Source of the DNA: Cycas panzhihuaensis
Lineage: Eukaryota > Cycadophyta
NCBI GenBank assembly: GCA_023213395.1
Contig: CM041465.1
Location: 40,493,741 to 40,557,740 of the forward strand
DNA: 64,000 bases
Direction of reading: 5' to 3'
Part shown: positions 38,165 to 49,184 of the stretch, one piece after another
How the letters are laid out: every line of letters begins with the position of its first letter
Position numbering within the stretch: position 1 is the stretch's first letter
Notes under the pieces: model-generated
What the model was told of the DNA's origin: nothing
What the model saw: only the letters and a program-made list of their open reading frames with translations
Databases searched by the model: none
Position numbers and translations under genes: made by a program

Positions 38165-38340
38165 AAATGTCTTGAAAATGATGTCTTCAACTTGATCCTT
38201 GTCTTTGATCTTGTAGTGATGTCTTTGTTGCAAAATGATATCTTCATCTTGATTTTCATCTTCAATTTTATACTGATACCTTTGTAAGATGATGTCCTTA
38301 GCTTGATTTCCATCTTCAATCCTGTAGTGATAATGTTGAT
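38165..38340 (-). repeat. About 57-bp repeat, three copies, downstream of gag in J
   Basis: On the minus strand three units of about 19 codons begin HYRIEDGNQ, QYKIEDENQ and HYKIKDKDQ, and each ends DIILQ or DIIFK. The repeat keeps an open frame (38135-38377) separate from the gag frame. It lies between the gag stop (38414) and the 3' LTR. Whether it is translated is unknown. Confidence 0.7.
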
Positions 38341-38413
38341 GTAACAGCTCTAGCAAGTACAAATCTTGATTCTTCATTGTGGCTGGTCTAGTTTGATTTT
38401 GATGAAGATCCTG

Positions 38414-39289
38414 TCAGTAACCTTCTTTAAACACAACTTGCTTATCATCATTATCATATATAAGTTCTTGATAACTATGTACAATAGTGATTTCTTCAAT
38501 CTTTGGAGTGGAATCTTGATTAACTTGTACACTCTTTGAATTTGAATTAATGCTCAAAGAAGGAATATCATTCAAACTTGAATCAATACTTAAAGTAGGA
38601 ATATCATCAATATAAGACTCATCCTTTATAGGACTATCAGATTCATATTTAATTTCCTTTGAAATCATGGAGTCATCTATATAAACCTTTGTCAACTCAT
38701 CAATTTCAATGTCTTCATCAGTACTTGTAGTCTTATCAATGCATTCAACCATCGTTTCTTTATATTCAGTAAAAATTTCATCAGTACTCATACATTCTTC
38801 ATCTTGACATATCATTTTATTAGTGTTGATGATATTTTCTTTATTTTTTGTACCTCTACCATAACCATAATTAGCCTTAATTGCCTTTTTAATCATTTGT
38901 TGTGTCTCTTCAGGGGTTTGTTCAAATACTTCCTTTAGAAAATCTCAAGCTTCTTTAGCATTACTTGCATGTAGAATCATAGGAATGATAAAATGGAATC
39001 TGGAAGGAAGATCAACCTCATTGAATGAAGCTTGAATCATAATGAATACTTTTCTATCTTTCTTCTCAAGCATTTCCTTTTCTTCTTCATCCTTAGGGAT
39101 ATCATATTCATCAGTAACAATCTTCCACAAACCTCTAGCTATGAATAAACATCTCATTTTAATTGTCCAAAAGAAGTAGTCTTCACCATTACACTTAGGT
39201 ACTGGAAGAAATGAATCCCTTAAGTAATATTCATTTGTTTCAGGAGCATATATAACCACATCATTATCCTCCATGATTGTAAATGCCAT
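38414..39289 (-). pseudogene. gag-like gene of element J, one in-frame stop
   Basis: The minus-strand frame from the ATG at 39289 (MAFTIMEDNDVVIYAPETNE) runs 291 codons to a stop at 38414, with one internal stop at 38945-38947 in EA-stop-DFLKEVFEQ, where copia gags have Trp (TGG to TGA). It shows a DUF4219/UBN2-like N-terminal half: CNGEDYFFWTIKMRCLF, GLWKIVTDEYDIPKD, KVFIMIQASF. The second half is acidic and Ser/Asp/Ile-rich, with a duplicated IPTLSIDSS/IPSLSINSN motif and no zinc knuckle. A single transition would account for the break. Its role would be particle formation. Confidence 0.85.
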
Positions 39290-40720
39290 TTTCTAACACC
39301 ATGTCCCTTTTCCAATTAACAAATTCACCAATTAATCTCAACAAACTTTCTCATATCTCATGTCCCTCATATCATTGACTTCATCATCACATCATTATAT
39401 TATGCATCTCACATATTGCCAAATAGTCACATACAAAGAATATATGAAGCACTTTCTTCACCATAGAATCAAAGCTTATACCATATACATCTCACAAGAA
39501 TCATGCATACCTCATGTCACCATTAAATCACCAAGACACATCACACTTCACTTAATTACTGAAAACACAACTCATACCATAACACCACTCAACAAAATTT
39601 GTTTCCCTATAACTCATGTATCTTCAATAAAAGAAACTCATCCTTCTTTACCCATTCAATCAATTAGAACACATCATCAAACATGCTTGGTCTCATTCAT
39701 AATACACCCAATAATTACCCAATCTTGTCATGTAACCTCACATGCAACAAGCACCTCATTGCCTCAAATCACTATCTTTCTTACCCTCAAATTAGCTTTG
39801 TTATGCCTATTAAGTCCCTTTACGTAAATAACATTCCATGAAGTACTTAACTATCATATTCCATCTAACTCCTTCATGCAAACACATGTACTATTGCTTC
39901 ATTACCATACTATGCCATCGTCATAATAGCTCTCTCATACAAACACATGTAAGAAAGCACTCAAACTATCATTAAACAATCACCATCATGCATCTCAAAT
40001 CACTAATAGAGTATCAAAAATATTCACATCAATATGACTTAATATTATCTCATATTACAATAATACTCTCCCATGTGCCACATACGTAAGAGAGCCTCAA
40101 ACAATCACTTCATTACCATTGCCTCATTCATGTCACCATATCAATATAAAACCCTTAAATTCCTAAAAACTTATTTTTGAAAAAGAGTATAGCTTAAAAA
40201 TACATAAAATATAGATGAAAATGATGGCCTATAAAATATAATTCCAACAGTTTAGACAAAATTAAATTCTAATATCTAGATAAAAAGTTATACTCCTTTT
40301 CAGAATTTCATAATTAGGGTTTTTAAGGGTTGTAATAGTACCTTCTAATAAACTAATAATAACTTTTTATTTTGAACTTTGGTGAACCTCAACCCACTTC
40401 CATTAGAAAGAGAATTCAAAAACACACAGAATCAAAAAAAATTTAAGGTTATTTGGATACATGTAGCTAAAGTTATAGCTCTTTGAAGTTGAGGTTGCAG
40501 ATCTATCCTAAAAATACGGTGACAAAAAAAATGCAGGCCGAAATTAATTATGCTATAATTTTTGCACTTTCGCCCCAAAATCTATAGTGCGACCACTCAA
40601 ATTTTATAGAACAAGCTATTTCGTCTCAATTTCCCCATTACTTTTAAGAAATTTTAACGTTATGGAACCTCCCAAATCATGACTCTAATACCAAACAAAA
40701 ACACCTCTCTCAACCCGGGT
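39290..40720 (-). other. Leader of element J, no gene seen
   Basis: 1.4 kb between the priming site and gag. The plus-strand open frame at 39360-39827 (His/Ile/Ser/Thr-rich) reflects CA-rich composition and has no recognised domain. Confidence 0.55.
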
Positions 40721-40732
40721 GCTCTGATACCA
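40721..40732 (-). other. Primer-binding site of element J
   Basis: On the minus strand TGGTATCAGAGC, a perfect initiator-Met-tRNA complement, directly adjacent to the right LTR. Confidence 0.93.
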
Positions 40733-40955
40733 TGTTGGAAAATATAACCTGCAATAAGATAATCACAAATAGAAACAAACACCTCTGCAAGATCGAACGG
40801 TACCCTTAAGGTACCTCAAATTGTATTAGCAAAACATCCTTACAAACATCATTCAATATGATTCACTATATTGTGTATTTATAATACAAGTCATGATGGA
40901 AGAGTAGGACCCACTTACATGTGGGACAAATCAAATGTGTATTAATATTCCAATA
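40733..40955 (-). repeat. 5' LTR of element J
   Basis: 223 bp; its outer end is CAATA (mutated CAACA). The minus-strand TATAAATA box lies at 40877-40884. Confidence 0.92.
40877..40884 (-). promoter_or_regulatory. TATA box in the 5' LTR of element J
   Basis: TATAAATA on the minus strand, about 75 bp into the LTR, would drive transcription toward the gag-like gene. The same box is kept in the left LTR near 38035. Confidence 0.6.
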
Positions 40956-40960
40956 ATCTC

Positions 40961-41513
40961 AAATAAATCTTTATCTTTAATGCCTAGAAATCAATAAATG
41001 ATTTCTTTATTAACTTTGGAACTAAAAAAAGATTATATATATTGTGTATTAGATAGTGACTTGGGCATTATCTATTATTACCCATGACTCTTCAAATTAG
41101 TTTTTCCAGCCTCCACAGTAGCAAAATATTAAATTTTGTATTAGGAAGGAGTTGTTAAATCTATAGCTAGAATAAATTATAAAAAAATATTTCCTTTATT
41201 ATTTGATGGCCATTTTATCCTTTTATAGATGTATGGCTTAATTGGCATAAAAATTACACCATCATATGTCTATTATAGTTTAAGATATTTAAAGGTAATT
41301 ATAAGATAAAATATAACTCCTTGATGTACTTTTATAGGTCCCTAGTTTTCCTGCCATGTCTCCTTTATTTAAAGTATTTATGAAAATGCTTAAAGAATTC
41401 TTGAGAAGATTTTATTTAGATTTGATGAAGTATTAAAAGTACTCCAAGTGCCACAGAATGAATAGTAAATGATATTCTTAGAAAGGGATTTATAAAGAAA
41501 GTGAGGTAAGGTG
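40961..41513. other. AT-rich spacer
   Basis: No gene or repeat recognised. It was contiguous with 37628-37889 before element J inserted. Confidence 0.5.
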
Positions 41514-41518
41514 ATAAT

Positions 41519-41945
41519 TATTTGTATTTTTAATTATCTTTAATATCGTATTAGAATGTACTAATTTACATAATAAAAGTATATTAATGAAGTATTATTA
41601 ATCAATCATATCATAAGAATTATATATATAATTCATGTATTATAAATTAAAAATATCAAGAAATATCATAAACATAAAGTAATAAACATCACCATAATGA
41701 ATAATAAGCATGCACCATAAGAGATAACATATTTGTATGTAGAAAATCCAAGATGAAAAAAATTATAAGACAAGGTTAGTGTCAGTAGCTTTGATTTATT
41801 ATAATCCCTAAATAATTACATTTCTAAGCTTAATAATTTCTCAACCTTTTTCAAGTTTTCAAGTGGTGTGTATACATATTTATAAATTGAATTACCTTAT
41901 GAATAGCCTATAAAAACTTTGATCCTTTTCATCATCCAATAGGAT
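41519..41945 (-). repeat. 3' LTR of element K, first part
   Basis: Matches 48639-49066 through ATCATAAACATAAAGTAAT, GCATGCACCATAAGAGATAA and CTTTGATTTAT. It breaks at AATAGGAT, the LINE target duplication. Confidence 0.82.
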
Positions 41946-41946
41946 C

Positions 41947-42324
41947 ACTCCCAAAACTCAATTCTCCCTTCCTGACCAGACAGGCGACAAGATAGGAGAG
42001 GAAAGGTCAGGTCTGCCCCCTGTTGATGTGGTTGCTGTTACGCCCTGTGGCCCGATGCCCCAGGGGCAAGGGGATGATGTGCCATTAGGGGAGGGCGTAG
42101 GGGAGATAGTGCCAGCCCCAACTCCGCAACCGACTTTGAAAAAGCACCCGGATGTGGGTGCCGAAAGGAAAGTGGGGAGGCCGCCGTTAAAGCTCCTAAG
42201 GGAGAAAGAAGCGGCTACCCAAGTAGACCAAGGTAGCCAGAAAACCTTGAAAGAGACGTTTCTGGAAGGGCCCACACTTAGATCTAGCACGGTGAACAAG
42301 GAGCCTCCTAAAGGAGAGCCATAA
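41947..42324 (+). pseudogene. LINE ORF1, C-terminal fragment
   Basis: An open frame runs without a stop from the truncated left end to TAA at 42322-42324. It is Pro/Gly-rich then basic: TPCGPMPQGQGDD, VGEIVPAPTPQPTLKKHP, GRPPLKLLREKEAATQ. The position before ORF2 and the composition fit the tail of a plant L1 ORF1, the RNA-binding protein. The DUF4283 and zinc-knuckle parts would lie in the missing 5' end. Confidence 0.65.
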
Positions 42325-42326
42325 GT

Positions 42327-45300
42327 ATGGAAGCAAAGGAAAAAGAGATGAAGCTATTATGCTGGAACATCAGGGGTCTTAATGCCCCCTCGAAACAGAG
42401 AATATTAAAGGATATGCGTATCAAATATCTCCCGGACTTAATATTCTTGCAAGAAACCAAAATGAATAGGAAAATGGCCAAAGGGCCATAAACAAAATTT
42501 GGAAATCTACCGATGATTGAGGTCGAATATGCTCAAGGTGTGGGGGGCCTAATGGTTCTCTGGGACCCGTCAATATGGTTGGGAGAACTAGTACTAGCTG
42601 AGGGTTCGTTTATTTCGATCCGGTTGACCAGCAGAAGTAACAATCTATCTTGGATAGCAACAAATGTATATGCTCCAAACATCCAAGAGGCTAGGAAGAA
42701 CCTCTGGGAGAGGTTACTGGAGTCTCACAGAGACTTCCAACAACCTTGGTTGCTGGCGGGAGACTTTAACGCTACCCTATCCCTAGGGGATAAGAGAGGA
42801 GGCTCTAGGGGGTTGGACGTCCAGCATGGCAGAGTTCAGTGACTTCCTCCAACAGGGGGGCCTGGAGGACGTTAAACTCAGGGGGGCCTCGTTTACATGG
42901 TTGAACAAGAGGCTGGGGAATAATCATATCCAAGTCAAGTTGGATAGAGTGCTGGTAAATTACGAGTGGCTGAGGTATTTTAGTGACCTCACCCTCGAGG
43001 CTCTTCCAAGGTTGAGCTCGGATCACTCCCCTCTTCTGCTCCATTTCGCGGATCCAAGTAAATTCCCGGGCTTCCCCTTCAGGTTCGAGCTTATGTGGAT
43101 GCGCCATCCAGATCTTAGGAATAGGATCGCGGACTGGTGGCAGATACAGATCAAAGGTCATGCAATGTTTAGATTCTCGAAAAAGCTGGATTGGATCAAA
43201 AGATAAATTAAGGTCTGGAACAAGGAGGCTTTCCAGAATGTAACTGAGCAGAAAGATAGAATCATCAGTGATCTGAAGACCATAGAGGATAAGATCGAAG
43301 GCTCTGGAAGGTCCCCAAAAATAGACAAGCTTGAAAAGGATATGGTCGAAAAGTTGGATGAGATCCTCACCAGAGAAGAAATTCTCTGGAGGTAGAATCT
43401 GTGGCCCTCCGGGTCAAGAGGGGATAGGAATACAAAATTTTTCCATATGACTATCAAGTTAAACATGAGCGAACAACAAAATCCCCTACCTCCAAAAGGA
43501 TGATGGTACAGTCGTAAGTTCGTTGGATGAAATGAAGGAACCGCCAACGATTACTTTAAGGAGCTTTTCTCGATTCCCTGTGATAGGACGCGGATAAGAA
43601 AAGACTTTCTGATCAATATCCCCAGATTGGTGAACGAAGCCCAAAATGCTCGGCTTGACCGCCTGCTCACGTTGGAAGAGGTCAGGGCAGCCCTCTTCAG
43701 TATGAAGAAGGATAAAGCCCACGGTAGGATGGATTTCCTCCGGGTTTCTTACAAGAATATTGGGATATCATAAAGGAAGACCTGTTGAATGCCCTTCAGG
43801 AATTCTATACAAACAAAAGTTGCCGCAGAATGGCAAGCTACATTCCTTGTCCTTATCCCAAAGAAAGATGGTGCGAACAGGATGGAAGAGTTTCAGCCCA
43901 TCAGCCTTTGCAACGTCAAATATAAAATATTAACCAAGGTTCTAGTAAACAGGCTGAAGAATATTATGCCAAACATCATCTCCCAAAATCAGGATGGCTT
44001 TCTTCGTGGTAGGCAGATTTTTGATGGATATATTATCGTTCATGAAACCATTCACTCGGCTGCGGAAAGGAAGGAGCCAGCGATGATTATTAAGATCGAT
44101 CTCACGAAAGCCTTTGATAGGGTCTCCTGGGACTGCTTGTTGGACTGTCTGGAGGCTTTTGGCTTCGGGGAGCTCTGGAGAACTTGGATCAATCTGTGTA
44201 TTAGGAAGCCTCAATTCTCTGTCATCATTAATGGCTCTTCGTCCAGATTCTTTCCAGGATTCCGGGGATTGAGGCAAGGTGACCCCCTGTCCCCCTTCTT
44301 ATTTATTACGATGGTCGAGATGTCAAGGTAACTGGAGTCTGCCAGGAGACTAGGCATCCTTACTGGGATCAAACCAACGACCGGGGTGGACAATGTGGTT
44401 CACCATCAATTTGTGGACGACAACATCCTCCTGGGGAAGGCATCCATCAGCGAGGCCTCCAGATTCATAGACATTCTGGGGAAATTTGAGAGGGCCTCAA
44501 ATCAGAAGATTAGTCTCAAGAAGAGCAGCGTCTTCTTTCTAAACACCCCTGGCCATGTCCAAGGTGATTAGCGTAATCTTAGGCATGGACATAAAAAAGC
44601 TTCCCACAACTTACCTGGGTTTGCCCCTATTTGTTGGCAAGTTGGCCAAAGATATGTGGAACCCTCTCCTAGATAGAATTCAAAGGAAGTTAGCGGGGTG
44701 GAAAGGTGCCCTCATGAGCTTAGCAGGTAAACTCCAGCTTGTTGCCTCTACCCTTCAGAGTATCCCGGTGTTTTGGATGTCCATCTTCGTGATTCACTTT
44801 GGTATATCGAGATATTATTGAATCTATTCAAAAGATTCCTCCGTCCGAACTGAAAGCAGAGATAGGATTCACTTGGTGAGTTGGAACAGAGTCTGCTCTC
44901 CAAAATGGGCCGGCGGTCTTAATTTGTGGAGGATATCTCTTTTCAATGTCGCCCTTGGGGCCAAGCTTGGATGGAGATTGCTCAAAAGGGGAGAGAGACC
45001 TTGGGAGAAGATTCTCTTAAGGAAATATATTCAGGGGGGCTCGCTGTTGGATTGTAGTGTGGCGCAGGCCAGCTCTGCAGTCTGGAGGAGCATCCTCAAA
45101 GCTTGGGTCGCCATAAAGGACGGGCTAAAATGGAGATTGGGTGATGGAAATTCTATAAGATTTTGGGATGATGTGTGGTGTTGCGATAAACCCCTGAAGG
45201 GTTTTCCCGATTTGGTGCCTCTGATGGCTCCATGTGTCAGGCATTTCGGGAAGCTGATTAAAGATTACCGGATCGTATGGCGGCAACAAGACTGGAGGAA

Positions 45301-46440
45301 CTTTGAAGATATTCAAGACATAGGAAACCTGAAGGAGGGTCTCAATAGATTAACATCGATCCTCAGTAAGAATTATATCCCTAGATCCCCCATGTTGGAC
45401 TCATTGGTATGGCCACTTAGCTCGACGGGGGAGTATACTGTGAAACAGGGCTATCAATACTTATGCACCAAAAGGGGTGATGTGAAAAATCCAATGTTGG
45501 AAGGTGTTTGGAGGCTTCCCACTATTCCAAAATAACTTTCTTTTGGTGGACTCGCCTCGGGGAAAATCCTCACCCCGACAATCAAGAAGCGTGGGTTCCT
45601 TTTGGCGAACAGATGTGTTCTTTGTGGCATTGGAGAGGAAACTATAGATCAAATCCTCCTTGAGTGCCCTTTTTCCAGGGGGGTTTGGGGGATGTTGCTC
45701 GAAAAGTTGGGAGTTTGTTGGACTTTCTCGAATAAAATCATAGACCTATGGACGGCTTGGCAAAGCCCGTTCAAAAGCATTACTCTCAACAGATTCTGAA
45801 AAATGCTCTCCCGATCTTGGCTTGGAATATCTGGAAGGAGAGGAACAGAAGGACGTTCCAAGGTAGAGAGATGGATTAGATGGGAGTCTTTAGCAGAGTC
45901 TGCTCGGACATTAAGGAGAGTGTAGGCAACGTTAAAGAGAAACGCTTAAACCCATCAGAAAATAGGATTCTGCTCAATTGGGGCATGGATCCGGTATTTT
46001 CAGTGCCTAAAACTAGAAGCATCAGATGGATCCCCCCGATAGAGCCTTGGTACAAAATAAATTTTGATGGGGCGGCGAAAGGAAACCCTGGGGAGGCCGG
46101 CGGGGGGGGGACCTGCAGGGATTGGAATGGTTCTCTCATTTGGGCTTTCATGACTATTATAACTCTCGACAAATAATTATGCGTAAATGCATGCGATGAT
46201 CAAAGCCCGGACCTTGCCTGTATGGGACCGCAGAGATTGGTGATTGAGGGAGACTCGAGGTAGTCTTAAACTCACGAAAGGCGTGACCCATCCGGACCGG
46301 AAATTCCGTGCTATTATCAATGGTGCCAAAGATATCATTCGTGGCCTATCCAGAGTTAGCATCAGACACACCCTAAGAGATGGGAACAAAGCAGCAGACT
46401 TTTTGGCAAATTGGGGGTGAAGAACAAGAGAGGCCATGTG
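42327..46440 (+). pseudogene. LINE ORF2: endonuclease, reverse transcriptase, RNase H
   Basis: It starts at the ATG at 42327, two bases after the ORF1 stop. The endonuclease shows LLCWNIRGLNAPSK and LIFLQETKM, a stop at 42489, then LLAGDFNATLS, a frameshift near 42826 and LSSDHSPLLLHF. RT spans about 43830-44430: FLVLIPKKDGANRMEEFQPI, MIIKIDLTKAFDRVSWD, GLRQGDPLSPFLF and HHQFVDDNILL, where the usual FADD is FVDD. Then come LGLPLFVGKLAKDMW, a tower of broken frames, and a zf-RVT-like CVLCGIGEETIDQILLECPF (about 45610-45670). RNase H has WYKINFDGAAKGNPGEAGGG and VIEGDSR (46040-46260). Several frameshifts and stops make it inactive. Confidence 0.9.
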
Positions 46441-46668
46441 TGGAGATACGATTTCCCTAGAGACCTTCTGACTCTGGTAGAGAAGGATATGTTTTGCAAT
46501 AGCTAGCCAAGGGGCTTGTCCCGGCGATCTGTTTACTCTTGCCTTTCCGTGGGGTTGTCACGGTTTCTCTGTTCTAATATCCTTAGGGATATTGATGTAC
46601 TAGGTTGTGGGAGCCTGTTTTCAAACCCACTCTAATCTAATTTTTACCTTATCAAAAAAAAATAGGAT

Positions 46669-46785
46669 GTATATATATCAATATGTGTACATTTCACACT
46701 TATTAATACTTTTAGGTATGGAATTATGTAAGACCACAACTTTATATTAAATATTACATATGTGAAAATATCACATATTCCAACA
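46669..46785 (-). repeat. 3' LTR of element K, second part
   Basis: Resumes K's LTR after the LINE; ends CATATTCCAACA, intact. Matches 49070-49179. Confidence 0.82.
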
Positions 46786-46795
46786 CTCCCCTTTA

Positions 46796-48626
46796 ATGTT
46801 TAATGTCTATAAATTATAATTTTTATGTCTTTAACTTAGTCTTTATTATCTTCATCATTTCCTATATGTTAAAATATATATTAAATTTATAATAAATTAT
46901 GTTAATCTAAATAAAGTTGTATCATCTATAACCTATAAAATTGTCAACCTCATGCTTGTCTCCTATAAGTAATTAACTTGTAACTATTTGTAGTTAACTA
47001 TGATCATCAATGACCAACTATGATCAACCACCTATAAAATGTATAAACTAATCATCAATTAATCAAATAACTAATTTTAATTCATAACTTTCACTTGTCA
47101 TATTTATATGAAGTTTTCTTATTAACAACCTCATATCTTTACCTGTAAAGTTATTATCAATCAAGATTGTTAATATGTCATCTCATCAAAATCCCTTAAC
47201 TAAAAATGATTACTATTATTTGTATGAAATAATAACCATCTACCAAAATACACAGGTAATCGATTATTATAATCACTAGTTCTCTAGGAAGTTATTTTGC
47301 ATATATGGTTCATTAGCATATAAAGCATAATATTAAAACAACACTAGTTATTAGGCTAATATGTTGTATACAAGTAACATGAATATCTCACCTCTTATAT
47401 ATGAGAATAACACTTGTTGTGTGTTGTATAAGAGTAATATCATTCATCTCGCCTCTTACATATGAAATTTATTTATGTTGCCTATATATATATATTATCA
47501 TCTTTCTTTTGATAACCATTAAATGTTATCAATATCAATATATCAATAAATTGAATATACTAATTTTAGGAATAGGGTGCACCACATGGCCAAGACAAGT
47601 TAGTTGTAACAAAGTAATATAAATAGTATATTCCTATACCTCTTATCATACATAGTAAGTCAAGTTTTTCACTAACAAACACATATTATATATCAACTAG
47701 ATTACTTAACAACTAATTCTAGTATGCCAAGTATAAATATATGAGACTTCTCTATGTCTTACAAATAGATGGGTAAATATCATCAACTTATCATCTCTCT
47801 AATAAACAATTACAAATAATAACTATGACCTTTATTAGTATAAAAAAAGTGGTGTCATCAATGTGTGTAACAAATTAAGTGATCATGACATTTTATTAGT
47901 GATATACACCTCATTTCATTAAATATATTCACTTTAAAGGATATTTTCATCATGTTCAACATATATATTAAGATAACCATAATAATTTTTTATTAATATA
48001 TTCTAAATCTTTAATTTTCATTAGTTTTAAGCCTTAAATTGTTATGAGTGAGTCTTTATATGTTTACTTTTAAATAAAACTTACTTTTTCTTTTTTTAAT
48101 AGTCATCAATTTTCATCAACATGTATTTGAGAGTTTTTAAAATATTAAAAAAAAATGTTAAAATGGATCTAAAAGAGTTTAAAACATACATCCTTTATAA
48201 AGTAAAAACCACTTTGATCAACTTTATCCATTAAAATATCTATCATATAATCTCCAAACTATGCCTTATAACCACTCATTTTAACCATCTCAAAATTTTC
48301 TTTTTAATAAAACTACCAACATGAAAAATTGAGTCGTAGATAAAAGATTATACTAAAAAGAGTGACAATATGTCCTCAAAAATTTAGTACTCCTTAAAAT
48401 TTGAGTTTAGCTCCTTTAAATTAGGTCATTAGTCACTTAACATCCTCCATATGAGATTTAGGCTACTTCAAATTCCTCCTCATATTGGTTGTTATACTAG
48501 TTCATACTAGCTCTGTCATTAGCTTAATAACTGACTCGTCTATTAGTTTATATAGGCCTTAATCTATCTCTAAAAGATCTTTCATAACATGGATAATAAT
48601 TATGCTCTAATACACTTACAACCATG
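46796..48626. other. Interior of element K, no coding seen
   Basis: About 1.8 kb of AT-rich sequence without a recognisable domain on either strand. Confidence 0.55.
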
Positions 48627-48638
48627 GCTTTCATACCA
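48627..48638 (-). other. Primer-binding site of element K
   Basis: On the minus strand TGGTATGAAAGC, two bases off the initiator-Met-tRNA complement, directly adjacent to the right LTR and followed by CATGG. Confidence 0.7.
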
Positions 48639-49179
48639 TATTGAAATTTTTAATTCTCTCTAATACCTTATTATAATGTACTTATTTATGCAGTAAAAGC
48701 ATATCAATGAAGTATTATGAATCAATTATATCATGAGGATTATACACACAATTCATATATTATAAAGTAAACATACCAAACAGTATCATGAACATAAAGT
48801 AATGAACATCACCGTAATGAATAGTAAGCATGCACCATAAGAGATAATATATTTATATGTGGAAAACATAAGATGAAAAAAACTATGAGAGAAGATTGGA
48901 CTTGGTAGCTTTGATTTATAATAATCTCTAAATAATTACATCTCTAAGCTTGATCCTTTCTCGATCTTTTCAAGTTCTCAAGTGATATGTATATATATTT
49001 ATATATTAAATCACCTCATGAATAATATATTAAAACTTTGATATTTTCTATCATCTAATAGGATTTATATATAAATATGTCTAAATGTTCCACTTATTAA
49101 ACCTTTTGGGTGTGGGATTGTGTGAGACCACAACCTTATATTAAACATTACATATGTGAAAATATTACATATTCCAATA
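48639..49179 (-). repeat. 5' LTR of element K
   Basis: 541 bp; plus-strand ends TATTGAAATTTTTAATTC and CATATTCCAATA. Target duplication ATAAT follows. Confidence 0.83.
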
Positions 49180-49184
49180 ATAAT

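Larger units (their letters stand above)
37890..40955 (-). mobile_element. Element J: gag-only LTR retrotransposon, minus strand
   Basis: LTRs at 37890-38111 (222 bp) and 40733-40955 (223 bp) are flanked by a perfect target duplication ATCTC (37885-37889 and 40956-40960). The minus-strand priming site TGGTATCAGAGC lies directly after the right LTR, and the polypurine tract AAGGGAGAG (38112-38120 complement) before the left. The 3.07-kb element carries a single gag-like gene and no protease, integrase, RT or RNase H. That is the layout described for terminal-repeat retrotransposons with a GAG domain (TR-GAG). It would need enzymes from a related autonomous element. LTR copies differ at few positions, so it is among the younger insertions here. 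Confidence 0.92.
41946..46660 (+). mobile_element. L1-type LINE with RNase H, 5'-truncated
   Basis: A 4.7-kb non-LTR retrotransposon flanked by the 8-bp target duplication AATAGGAT (41938-41945 and 46661-46668) and ending in a short A-run. It starts inside ORF1, so it is 5'-truncated. ORF2 follows with endonuclease, RT, a zinc-knuckle-type region and an RNase H. GC content is visibly much higher than in its AT-rich host element K, and stops are fewer than in the LTR elements, which fits a later arrival or less methylation-driven decay. Confidence 0.92.
41519..49179 (-). mobile_element. Element K: LTR element without recognisable coding, split by a LINE
   Basis: The left LTR is 41519-41945 continued at 46669-46785 (544 bp) and the right LTR 48639-49179 (541 bp). 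Target duplication ATAAT lies at 41514-41518 and 49180-49184. The minus-strand priming site directly abuts the right LTR, and a polypurine tract (CTCCCCTTTA on the plus strand, 46786-46795) abuts the left one. Without the LINE the element is about 2.94 kb. The 1.85-kb interior is AT-rich with no protein motif. LTR ends are mutated (TATT for TGTT, AATA for AACA at the outer right). Confidence 0.82.

Noticed and set aside
39360-39827. 155-codon plus-strand frame rich in His, Ile, Ser and Thr
   Set aside because: It comes from CA-rich composition in the leader of J, antisense to the element, with no domain.
42805-43722. Long minus-strand open frames under the LINE
   Set aside because: They are shadows of ORF2 in higher-GC sequence; the plus strand carries the endonuclease and RT motifs.
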